From Marimicrobium sp913061115 (GTDB lineage Bacteria; Pseudomonadota; Gammaproteobacteria; Pseudomonadales; Halieaceae), in contig NZ_CP159826.1 of assembly GCF_047729875.1 (NCBI RefSeq), positions 372,001-436,000 on the forward strand: a stretch of 64,000 bases of DNA, written 5' to 3'. The position numbers and the translations under genes are program-made. The notes beneath the pieces are model-generated. The model was not told the origin of the DNA and made no database searches. It was given only the letters and a program-made list of their open reading frames with translations. Numbering within the stretch: position 1 is the stretch's first letter; every line of letters begins with the position of its first letter. Below are positions 52,067-60,354 of the stretch, one piece after another.

Positions 52067-53062
52067 ATGTTGGTTTCAAATGCAGTACACATCTGGCGTG
52101 AGTCAGACGGTGATTATTATATAGAGTGGCGGGCCAGTCAGCCCGATACCCAAGTCACGGTTGAGCCGGTTATAGCCAGTAGCGCAGCACAAGCGCATTA
52201 CGATGCTGATACCGAACAGGCTCGCGTGTCAGGTCTCGCACCCGCGAGCCGCCATTTTTTTCGTGTGCGTGATCAGCACGGCACTGAAGTATTAGCGGCA
52301 GAGCGTAAACTGGGGATGCAGGGAACGCCAAACTTCAGAGATTTTGGTGGATACCGCACTATCGACGGGCGTTTGGTGAAGTGGGGTTTTTTGTTCCGCT
52401 CCGGCCAGCTGTCGAATTTGAGTGACCAGGATGTGGCATTGCTGGCTACCCTGGAGCTTGATCTGGTCTGTGATTTCAGGCGCCTAGAGGAGCAGGAAGC
52501 TGACCCCAGCAGGTTGCCCGTAAGCAATCCCCCGCGAATAGCGAGCTTGCCGATTAGTCCCGGCAGTAACGCGCAATTTTTTGAGCAAGTGGGAGGTCAA
52601 TTCGGTGACCGGCAGGCCATGTTCGATTTTATGGTGGAGATCAATAGAGATTTTGCCGAGGCCCAGAGCGAGACATACGCCCAAATGTTCCGCGAGATAT
52701 TGGATGTGGAAGACGCCCGATTTTTGGTGCACTGTGCCGCGGGCAAGGATCGTACCGGCTTTGCCGCAGCGGTCATTCTCCTGGCGCTGGGAGTCTCGCA
52801 GGAAGTCGTGATGCAAGATTACATGCTTACCAAGCGGTTCTTTAGCCCTCACCAGGAGATCGACCGCTTGCGGCAAAAGTATCAGATGCAGCAGATGGAG
52901 ACTGAATCCATTTTGCCAATGCTGGAGGTGCATGAGGATTATTTGTCTCGCGCCCTAATGGCGATCACACAAAACTATCCGTCAATAGAGGTTTATCTGG
53001 AGGAGGCGCTGGGTATGGGGTCTACCGAAGTCGCTCAGTTGCGAGCACGTTATCTAGATTAA
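52067..53062 (+). CDS. Tyrosine-protein phosphatase (DSP3 family)
   Basis: A 331-residue protein. Residues ~1-75 look like a beta-sandwich (Fn3-like) N-terminal extension. The rest is the Y_phosphatase3 domain with 'GTPNFRDFGGYR' and the P-loop 'HCAAGKDRTG' (C-x5-R). Bacterial members act on tyrosine, phosphoinositides or other phosphomonoesters. Followed by a clear terminator. Confidence 0.9.
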   Translation: MLVSNAVHIWRESDGDYYIEWRASQPDTQVTVEPVIASSAAQAHYDADTEQARVSGLAPASRHFFRVRDQHGTEVLAAERKLGMQGTPNFRDFGGYRTIDGRLVKWGFLFRSGQLSNLSDQDVALLATLELDLVCDFRRLEEQEADPSRLPVSNPPRIASLPISPGSNAQFFEQVGGQFGDRQAMFDFMVEINRDFAEAQSETYAQMFREILDVEDARFLVHCAAGKDRTGFAAAVILLALGVSQEVVMQDYMLTKRFFSPHQEIDRLRQKYQMQQMETESILPMLEVHEDYLSRALMAITQNYPSIEVYLEEALGMGSTEVAQLRARYLD

Positions 53063-53076
53063 CGCTTGAAAAAGGC

Positions 53077-53107
53077 AAAGCCGCCACCATAGTCGTGGCG
53101 GCTTTAC
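53077..53107. terminator. Terminator between the phosphatase and the small exported protein
   Basis: AAAGCCGCCAC (53,077-53,087) pairs with GTGGCGGCTTT (53,095-53,105) around a 7-base loop. It is symmetrical and lies between two convergent genes, so it serves both. Confidence 0.85.
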
Positions 53108-53123
53108 GGCATCAAGGCTAAGA

Positions 53124-53396
53124 TTAAGACGCCTTGCACGCGGTTTTGGCGGCTTTGATCTGCTTCTTCTCGCAGGCTGTGCTGCTTGCATCACCAACAC
53201 ACCATTTGCCCCGGTTGTTCCAGGCCGTTAGGTCAGCGCGTTTACCATTGGAACACTTCACGGTGTAGTTCGCATAGGCAATGCCATCAGTGGTTGCGGC
53301 ATTTGACTCAAATACGATACTGGTAGGCTTGGCAGCAAAGCTGTGGGCGGAAAAGATTACCAAAGCCGCCGTCGCTGCAAATTTCAATATATTCAT
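53124..53396 (-). CDS. Small exported cysteine-containing protein
   Basis: A 90-residue protein with a clear signal peptide (MNILKFAATAALVIFSAHSFA, cut after about residue 22). The mature part has four cysteines and basic and aromatic residues, including W-N-N-R-G-K-W-C. No family recognised. It has its own promoter side and shares a terminator with the phosphatase. Confidence 0.65.
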   Translation of the reverse strand: MNILKFAATAALVIFSAHSFAAKPTSIVFESNAATTDGIAYANYTVKCSNGKRADLTAWNNRGKWCVGDASSTACEKKQIKAAKTACKAS

Positions 53397-54026
53397 TACA
53401 AATCCTTGTCTACTCGCTGAGGGTGATCGGCTCGATCTGCAACTGTGGTCGAAGAGCGGGCCTTGAAGTCACATTGTACGGTCTATGGCTGATGTTAGAT
53501 CAGTTACGATTTAGTAACTATTTGGGTATTATCGTAACAGTGTCTTTTTGTTTGAGTTGTCATTATATTTACAACTAATTGAATAATAACAAGTATATAG
53601 AGTTTTGGCGATATTTTGCTTGGCCGCATTAATGATCTTTAATGTCTCTATTGGTAACGTGGTGAGGTTAGAGGGTGGCTTTAACGTGCAATAAGATCCA
53701 GCGGCAAAGCCTTTTGCGTGGCCTCTAAGTAAACGCACTGACAGGTTCCCCGCGATAGGCCAGATATCCGCCCACATCACTTTGCACTGGGCTACAGTGG
53801 TTTGGTTAATTGCTCTGATCTGTATTGAGGCCAGATATTGCGCCTGACTGGGCGCAACATGCTGCAGCTGTAGTATACTCGCCGCCACGGTGGGTTGGAG
53901 GGTGCTAGGCGTGATGTTTTGTCTCTTTAAATGGCACTGGCTATCAACCTAGGAGCCGTGAACCTTGTGACGAATTTTGGTGGTCTTGAGTATGCTGTGG
54001 ATCTTTGGTGAATTGAGAAGACTGGC
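53397..54026. other. Long non-coding stretch (630 bases)
   Basis: AT-rich at its left half. A 119-codon minus-strand frame (53,529-53,888) has unusual composition and no motif, so I do not call it. The right end holds the promoter and GAGAAG ribosome site of the acyltransferase gene. No RNA gene recognised. Confidence 0.5.
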
Positions 54027-55190
54027 TTGACCGATCCTTTTGTAGATATCCGGCCCTACAGAGATGGAGAGGTGGCGGCCGTCCTGTCGCGCTTGCTTGA
54101 TAATCCGGAGTTTTTGGGTGCTCTAGCAACGTATCGACTGGGTCGATTGGCCTCCCTTATGCCCGGGCTGGTGCGCTTGTTTGTGCGTTATCGGCTCGCT
54201 CGTGAAGTGCGTGGCGTGTCGGACGTACGGTCGATACAAGTTATTATCGAACGCTATATGACGCGGATGATTGAAGGCGCCACGGGCGGATTCAGCGTAT
54301 CAGGCTTAGAGCAGCTTAAGCCTGTGCGCCCCTACCTTTACATGAGTAATCACCGTGACATTGCGATGGACCCTGCCTTTACTAACTATGCGCTGCACCG
54401 TGGCGGTTATGAGACCGCGCGGATTGCCATCGGCGACAATCTGCTGACCAAGCCCTGGGTCTCAGACTTAATGAGGTTAAACAAAAGCTTCATTGTCAGG
54501 CGTTCAGTCAATGGCCCGCGAGAATTGTTGGCCGCATCCAAAACGCTGGCCAACTATATTCAACACTCGCTGCTGCTGGAGAACTCGCCGGTTTGGATCG
54601 CCCAGCGAGAAGGGCGAGCAAAGGACGGTATTGACCGCACAGAACCGGTTATTATAAAGATGTTATCCATGAGTCGTGACAAAAGTCAGCGTGACTTCGG
54701 TGAGCATATCGAGGGTCTAGGTATTGTGCCCGTCGCCGTATCCTATGAACTTGATCCCTGTGATGCTATGAAGGCCAAAGAATTATTTGAAAAAGCGACC
54801 AAGGGCAGTTACGAAAAAGCCGAACAGGAGGACGTCGCCTCGATTGCTAAGGGTATCGCTGGTGAGAAAGGCCGCGTCCACGTCTCTTTTGGCACCCCTT
54901 TGGGCGGCAACCTGAATACGCCAGATGCGGTTGCAAGCGAGGTTGATAGACAAATTATCACTCAGTATTGCCTGCACCCTACCAATCTTTATGCCTACCG
55001 TCGGCTATATGGAGGCAATGCCCTAATGTCCACAAAGTTCCATGTGGAGGAGGGGGATTACAGTGAGGCGGCTTTTGATGCTCGCATCGCGGCTATGCCG
55101 GAAGCGCATCGTCCCTTCGCGCTGGGTATCTATGCCAATGCGGTGGTCAGTAAACTGGCGCTGGCCGACCGCTCGCCGACGTCTTGCTGA
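54027..55190 (+). CDS. 1-acyl-glycerol-3-phosphate acyltransferase-like protein
   Basis: A 387-residue acyltransferase of the PlsC/LPLAT type. The catalytic H-x4-D is in SNHRDIAMD at ~115, and 'VWIAQREGRAKDG' at ~190 takes the place of the usual FPEG motif. The start is TTG 54,027 with GAGAAG upstream. The length (longer than PlsC) matches a marine and Bacteroidetes group. Probably membrane-associated phospholipid synthesis. It ends inside the dinG start region with a 7-base overlap. Confidence 0.85.
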   Translation: MTDPFVDIRPYRDGEVAAVLSRLLDNPEFLGALATYRLGRLASLMPGLVRLFVRYRLAREVRGVSDVRSIQVIIERYMTRMIEGATGGFSVSGLEQLKPVRPYLYMSNHRDIAMDPAFTNYALHRGGYETARIAIGDNLLTKPWVSDLMRLNKSFIVRRSVNGPRELLAASKTLANYIQHSLLLENSPVWIAQREGRAKDGIDRTEPVIIKMLSMSRDKSQRDFGEHIEGLGIVPVAVSYELDPCDAMKAKELFEKATKGSYEKAEQEDVASIAKGIAGEKGRVHVSFGTPLGGNLNTPDAVASEVDRQIITQYCLHPTNLYAYRRLYGGNALMSTKFHVEEGDYSEAAFDARIAAMPEAHRPFALGIYANAVVSKLALADRSPTSC

Positions 55191-57310
55191 ACGAGGATCT
55201 AAAAGACCGCATCCGCGAGGCCTATAACGCGATTGTGGAGAGCAAATCTCTCACTCCGCGCTGGGGACAGCGGCAGATGATTGCGGAGATTGCCAATACG
55301 TTGTCTCGCATTCCTCCCCCGGGAGAAAATCACAGCGACCTGCCTGCCGTTTGTGTCATCGAGGCGGGTACCGGGACCGGCAAAACGATTGCATACGCAG
55401 TCGCGGCGATCACCATGGCTCGGGCTCTCGGCAAACGTCTGGTGGTTGCCACCGCGACAATTGCCCTGCAGGAACAGTTCGTTAACAAGGACCTGCCGGA
55501 CATCCGTCAAAGCAGCGGCATGGACTTCACTTTTGCTCTGGCAAAGGGGCGACGACGTTATGTCTGTCTATCAAAACTCGATCGAATGATGGCGGACAGT
55601 CAGGGAGAGTCATCCCTGATCCCGTTGTACCCCGACGGGTTTGGTGCGCCGCTTTTGGCAGAGGCCTTGCCCACTTACGACGCTATGCTCGATGCTCTGG
55701 GTCGAGGGGAGTGGGATGGCGACAGGGACAACTGGCCCGATAGTATCGGCGAGCAAGTCTGGTTTGGCGTGACCACAGATCACAGTCAATGCAGTGGTCG
55801 GCGCTGCCCCAATATTAGTCAGTGCAGCTTCTTTCATGCCCGAGACGAGTTGCAAAATGCAGACATTATCGTCACCAACCATGATCTTGTCCTTGCGGAT
55901 CTCGCCCTCGGCGGTGGTGCGATTTTGTCACCACCGGAAGAAAGCATTTATGTGTTTGACGAGGGCCACCATCTTCCCGATAAAGCGCTGTCGCACTTTG
56001 CGAGCTTCTGCCGGCTGCATACCACCATAGTGTGGTTGCAGGACAGTGCCAAGTCGCTGGCGCATTCAGCACCTGCACTGGTTGCCATTGACGGTGTACA
56101 GAAGCTGTTGCAGACCTTGCCCGCAGAAATGGAGCAAACTGTTGCTGCACTGCATGTGGCTGAGCAGACTGTAGCAGCCTTGTTTGAAGAAGCTGAATTC
56201 GATGACAGGCGGGATGAGCAACAATTGCGGCTAGAACACGGACTGGTGCCCGCTACATTGATCCCCGTAGCGGCAGAACTCGTAGGTCAATTCCAGAAGT
56301 TGAGTAGTGTCCTTTCACGCCTGGAGACGATGCTTGAAGAGGCGCTGGATGATGATTTTGCCGGCTTGGACAAATCGGAAATAGACACCTGGCACATCAA
56401 CGTTGGCGGCATGTTGGGCCGCGTGGATGCTGCCCTCACCTTGTGGCTGGAGTATGCGGTGAGCGGCGAAGGCGAGTTACCGCCGAAGGCGCGCTGGATC
56501 ACGCAGATGAATAACGCGGGACAGTCGGGCTTTGAGCTGCGCTGTAGTCCAGTCTTGGCAGCGGAGATCCTGCAAGACTGTTTATGGTCAAAGGCTGCCG
56601 GCGTGATTGTGACCTCGGCCACAATTACCGCACTCAATTCATTTGATCGCTTCAAACTCCATTCCGGTGCGCCATCAGACGCCAATTACAAAGCGGTGGC
56701 CAGCCCCTTTAATTATGCCAATGCCACGTTTATTGTGCCTGCCATGGACTGCGACCCCGGCGACGCACAGGCTCACACGGAAGCCCTTATTGAGCGCTTC
56801 CCCCATATTTTGGACCAGAATGAGGGCAGTCTGGTCCTGTTTTCCTCGCGCCGGCAAATGCAGGACGTCTATCAAGGGGTCAGCGGAGAGTTCAGTGGTC
56901 GAATATTGATGCAGGGGGACTACAGTAAGCAGGAAATTTTACGTCGGCATAAGGAGGCGATCGATGGCGGGCGCGGTAGCGTCATCTTCGGTCTGGCTAG
57001 TTTTGCAGAGGGAGTAGATCTGCCTGGAGATTACTGCCGTCACGTGGTGATAGCCAAAATCCCCTTTGCAGTGCCAGACAGTCCGCTGGAGGCCGCCTTG
57101 GCAGAGTGGGTGGAAGCGCAGGGCCGCAATGCTTTTATGGAAATCAGTGTGCCGGACGCAGCCTTGCGTTTGGTTCAGGCCAGCGGTCGGCTGCTGCGCA
57201 CAGAACAGGACAGTGGTCGAGTCACGTTGATGGATCGACGTATTCTGACTCGACGTTACGGCCGCGATATTCTCGATTCGCTGCCGCCATTTACGCGTGA
57301 GCTGGGATAA
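55184..57310 (+). CDS. dinG: ATP-dependent DNA helicase DinG
   Basis: A 708-residue XPD/DinG superfamily 2 helicase. The Walker A motif is AGTGTGKT, with DEGH box and an iron-sulfur cluster set: C-x.. in 'YVCLSK', a CSGRRCPNISQCSFF segment and IIVTNHDL. It starts at TTG 55,184 (LNEDLKDRIREAY), which fits the DinG start. It unwinds damaged or R-loop DNA and is often LexA-controlled; no LexA box was searched for. Confidence 0.94.
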   Translation: MLNEDLKDRIREAYNAIVESKSLTPRWGQRQMIAEIANTLSRIPPPGENHSDLPAVCVIEAGTGTGKTIAYAVAAITMARALGKRLVVATATIALQEQFVNKDLPDIRQSSGMDFTFALAKGRRRYVCLSKLDRMMADSQGESSLIPLYPDGFGAPLLAEALPTYDAMLDALGRGEWDGDRDNWPDSIGEQVWFGVTTDHSQCSGRRCPNISQCSFFHARDELQNADIIVTNHDLVLADLALGGGAILSPPEESIYVFDEGHHLPDKALSHFASFCRLHTTIVWLQDSAKSLAHSAPALVAIDGVQKLLQTLPAEMEQTVAALHVAEQTVAALFEEAEFDDRRDEQQLRLEHGLVPATLIPVAAELVGQFQKLSSVLSRLETMLEEALDDDFAGLDKSEIDTWHINVGGMLGRVDAALTLWLEYAVSGEGELPPKARWITQMNNAGQSGFELRCSPVLAAEILQDCLWSKAAGVIVTSATITALNSFDRFKLHSGAPSDANYKAVASPFNYANATFIVPAMDCDPGDAQAHTEALIERFPHILDQNEGSLVLFSSRRQMQDVYQGVSGEFSGRILMQGDYSKQEILRRHKEAIDGGRGSVIFGLASFAEGVDLPGDYCRHVVIAKIPFAVPDSPLEAALAEWVEAQGRNAFMEISVPDAALRLVQASGRLLRTEQDSGRVTLMDRRILTRRYGRDILDSLPPFTRELG

Positions 57311-57322
57311 ACCGAGATCTCC

Positions 57323-59572
57323 TTATACGGCAAATAGCTGAACCGGCACGCCATTGACAATACAGGTGCTTGAGGCCTCATCTAACGATTCGTCTATGAG
57401 GTCGTTGCAACTTATACCGGGCAGAATAGACGCAGCGTTACTTTGTTTTGATTCTGTATAAACATGCCCGAAACCGTGCGGAATACTCACCACACCGGGC
57501 ATCATCTCGTCGGATATTTCTACCGGTATTACCGCCTCGCCTACGTTCGATACTACCTTTACATCGGCCTCATGTTTGAGTCCAAGACGCTCCGCATCGG
57601 CAGGATTGATTTTTGCGGTGCAACGATTACTGCCGCGTATATACGGCTTCAGGTTGTGCAGCCAGGAATTCATATCACGGACATGGCGGCGACCGATGAG
57701 CAGCATATCATTACCGCTGTCGGCCTGGGCATTCTGCCCTGACCGGTCTTCAAATCGTTGCTGCAGGCGAGTCAAATCATTTGCAAAGACTTCATGCATC
57801 AGATCTATGCGCTTGCCCGGCGTGCGTAATATACCGGGAAGGCGCTGCTGCAGTGGCCCAAGGTCCATGGACGCTTGCGGGTGGTCCTTGATCGCCTGTA
57901 ACGATATACCCTTACGGTGTCCAAATTGATCTCCATAAGGCCCACTTCGAATCATTAAGTCAGCGAAGCGCTCCGGAGACGAGTCACCGCTAATCTGTTC
58001 ATTGATCGTATCAGCGCTTAGTGAATAGCCATCTTCTTCAGCCCGCTCTATGACCATATCGATCATGCCCTGGTAGACGAAGCCATCCATCTCGTCGCGA
58101 CTCAGCCCCGACATGCGCGCGGCCAACTCTAAGATAATTTCGCCAAGGTCTTTAAGGCCAGGAGCGGGCTCGAAGGTCTTAGGTGAAAAAGATAGGTAGT
58201 TTCTAGTGGTGAAGTTCTGGAAGGTAACATCAATATTACTGTGCTCGGGGTGGACGGTACTGGGTAGGATTATGTCTGCCTGGCTAGTCGTTTCATTGAC
58301 ATAAATATCCAGTGCCACCATAAAATCGAGCGTGTCGAGAGCCTTGTGGATCTTATCGCCGCGCGGAACAGACAATACCGGGTTGCCACAAATCGTTAAT
58401 AAGCCACGTACCTCATTGCCGGGTGCGGTGATTTCTTCGGCCATCAACGATGCTGGAAGCTCACCGCAGGTTTCAGGTACTCCCCGCACCTTAGAATGCC
58501 AGCGCCCGTAGGGTTTAATGTCGCCCGCGCCGCCGGGCCCGAAGCCACCTGTGGGTGCCGTGGCCAGCATCATGCCACCCTCGCGGTCAAAATTACCAGT
58601 CAGTAGGCTGATCACCATTAGCATCCAGTGTGATGCAAGTCCAAATTCTTGCGTACACAGTCCGATGCGACCGTAAAGCGCCGCTTTTTCTGCTGCACAG
58701 TAATCCGTGACTAATTGACGTAATGTCTCGGCGGGGACACCGGTCAAAGAAGCCGTGCTTTCTGGCGTGTAGTTGGCCACCGCTCGGCGCAGCTCATCCA
58801 CGTTATCGATGTGCTCTGACAAATGTCCTAGCTGTATGTCATTTCTTTCAAACAGGGTATTCGCAAAGGCCATCAAGAAGTAAGCATCAGTGCCCGGCTG
58901 AATAAATAGATGCTGATCGGCTGCTTCTGCCGTCTCCGTCCGGCGTGGATCAATCACCACACACTTACCACCGCGCTGCTGAATATCCATCATGGCACGC
59001 TTGACATCCGGTGTGCCTAGAATACTGCCCTGCGACACAAGAGGATTTGCACCCATGCATATAAACAGTTCTGTGCGCGATAAATCTGGGACGGGGAACA
59101 ACCACTCGTGACCAATTAAGCCCCAGCAAACCCGCTGCTGCGGCATCTGATCGACGGTGCCGGCAGAGAAAAAACGTTCGGTGCCAATTGCCGTCATCAG
59201 TGCTTGCAAGTAGACACCTGCGGCAAAGTCATGCCCGAGTGGATTGCCAACGTATATCGACAGCGCATCTTTTCCATGTGTATCGCGGATGTGGGAGAAC
59301 TTCGCCGCAATGGTATCAAGCGCTTCATCCCACGAGATTTCCTGCCAACCATCTGCGGTTTTTTTCACGGGGTGGCGCAAGCGCTCGGTATCTTCATAGA
59401 TGTAATTGAAGGCCTGTGACTTTGCGCACACATAGCCTTTTGAGCGATGATCGTCAGGGTCGCCCTTTATGGACACGATTTTTTTTTGATCGCGGTCCAC
59501 TTGCATAATCAGGCCACAGCAGGCTTCGCAGGTAGGACAAATTCTTCGCAGCGTTTCAATATTGTCAGACAT
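57323..59572 (-). CDS. Molybdopterin oxidoreductase A (DMSO reductase family)
   Basis: A 749-residue Mo/W-bisPGD enzyme. The N-terminal 4Fe-4S site is C-x2-C-x3-C...C (CPTCEACC and 'GYVCAKS'), followed by the cofactor-binding segments (FICMGANPLVSQ, VIDPRRTETA, PGTDAYFLMA) and a C-terminal molydopterin dinucleotide domain with 'DEMMPGVVSIPHGFGH'. No Tat signal and no electron-transfer subunit, so it is probably cytoplasmic. It overlaps the TetR gene by eight bases. At the place where paralog B has Cys, A has Val (AGTVDQ). The substrate is unknown. Confidence 0.92.
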   Translation of the reverse strand: MSDNIETLRRICPTCEACCGLIMQVDRDQKKIVSIKGDPDDHRSKGYVCAKSQAFNYIYEDTERLRHPVKKTADGWQEISWDEALDTIAAKFSHIRDTHGKDALSIYVGNPLGHDFAAGVYLQALMTAIGTERFFSAGTVDQMPQQRVCWGLIGHEWLFPVPDLSRTELFICMGANPLVSQGSILGTPDVKRAMMDIQQRGGKCVVIDPRRTETAEAADQHLFIQPGTDAYFLMAFANTLFERNDIQLGHLSEHIDNVDELRRAVANYTPESTASLTGVPAETLRQLVTDYCAAEKAALYGRIGLCTQEFGLASHWMLMVISLLTGNFDREGGMMLATAPTGGFGPGGAGDIKPYGRWHSKVRGVPETCGELPASLMAEEITAPGNEVRGLLTICGNPVLSVPRGDKIHKALDTLDFMVALDIYVNETTSQADIILPSTVHPEHSNIDVTFQNFTTRNYLSFSPKTFEPAPGLKDLGEIILELAARMSGLSRDEMDGFVYQGMIDMVIERAEEDGYSLSADTINEQISGDSSPERFADLMIRSGPYGDQFGHRKGISLQAIKDHPQASMDLGPLQQRLPGILRTPGKRIDLMHEVFANDLTRLQQRFEDRSGQNAQADSGNDMLLIGRRHVRDMNSWLHNLKPYIRGSNRCTAKINPADAERLGLKHEADVKVVSNVGEAVIPVEISDEMMPGVVSIPHGFGHVYTESKQSNAASILPGISCNDLIDESLDEASSTCIVNGVPVQLFAV

Positions 59573-60230
59573 CTTTAATCCTTTTTATATTACTAGCGGT
59601 GGCAGCGCGCAACAGGAGTTGCTCCAGAACAAAGGGTAATAGACTCTGTCCGCCGGGTGGGGAGTTTCGCAGCACTAGCTCAATACGGCGCGTGTCTTCG
59701 CGGCTTAAGTACTGTAATTCAGGGGCAACCAAGGCAGCAATATTGTCGCCATAGGCTTCGGCTAAAATGCAATCCATAACAATGGCTTGGCTCAATATTG
59801 AAGACGCGCTGCTTAATTCCTCGTCTTCAAGACCGGCCTGTTCGAGCACTCCTACCAGTTGTGCCTGTATGCGTAACCATTGGCTGGAAACCTGTCGGCG
59901 TTCACCGACCAACTTGGCTATTTGCGGGTATAAGCTGAAGTGAGTCTGTACTTGCGACACCCATTGCCTGACTTTGCCTTGCCAATCAGGAGCCGTCAAT
60001 TGCAATGTCAGCCTGGCTAGAACCAACTCGGATACGCCTAGCAAAAGATCGTCGCGGTTTTGAATATGGGTATACAAGGACATTGGCGCGACATTCAATT
60101 GGCGGGCAACACCGTTTACGGACACTTCTGAGATGCCGTTTTCCAGTAGGCTTAAGGCCGCCAAAAGCACCTGCTCACGAGACATTCGCGGTGGTCGACC
60201 CCGCTTTACAAGTGCTGTGTTAGTGGCCAT
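59565..60230 (-). CDS. TetR-family regulator (molybdopterin enzyme locus)
   Basis: A 221-residue regulator with the HTH 'SVNGVARQLNVAPMSLYTHIQNRDDLL'. Its stop overlaps the start of oxidoreductase A by eight bases, so they are cotranscribed. Divergent promoter region with two palindromes toward oxidoreductase B suggests it controls both. Ligand domain not identified. Confidence 0.9.
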   Translation of the reverse strand: MATNTALVKRGRPPRMSREQVLLAALSLLENGISEVSVNGVARQLNVAPMSLYTHIQNRDDLLLGVSELVLARLTLQLTAPDWQGKVRQWVSQVQTHFSLYPQIAKLVGERRQVSSQWLRIQAQLVGVLEQAGLEDEELSSASSILSQAIVMDCILAEAYGDNIAALVAPELQYLSREDTRRIELVLRNSPPGGQSLLPFVLEQLLLRAATASNIKRIKDV

Positions 60231-60248
60231 GACTCACCTCTGGTTTAC

Positions 60249-60260
60249 GGCGATATCGCC
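60249..60260. promoter_or_regulatory. Perfect palindrome GGCGATATCGCC in the divergent promoter
   Basis: A 12-bp perfect palindrome 19 bases upstream of the TetR start and ~95 bases before oxidoreductase B. A likely operator for the divergent TetR/oxidoreductase genes. Confidence 0.45.
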
Positions 60261-60274
60261 ATCGCTTGATTTAG

Positions 60275-60287
60275 CGTATAGCATACG
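60275..60287. promoter_or_regulatory. Inverted repeat CGTAT-AGC-ATACG
   Basis: Arms CGTAT and ATACG with a 3-base centre, extended by outer A..T. Lies 15 bases from the palindrome at 60,249. Together they look like paired TetR operator sites or an operator overlapping the promoter of oxidoreductase B. Confidence 0.45.
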
Positions 60288-60354
60288 GTAATGTTTCGAA
60301 ATCTAGCTGTCAAGCGGCTTTAACGCCGTCGACCCTACATTGAGGATGCTGAAA

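Noticed and set aside
53529..53888. 119-codon minus-strand frame in the long gap
   Set aside because: Odd composition, no motif, no good start signals, and no family resemblance.
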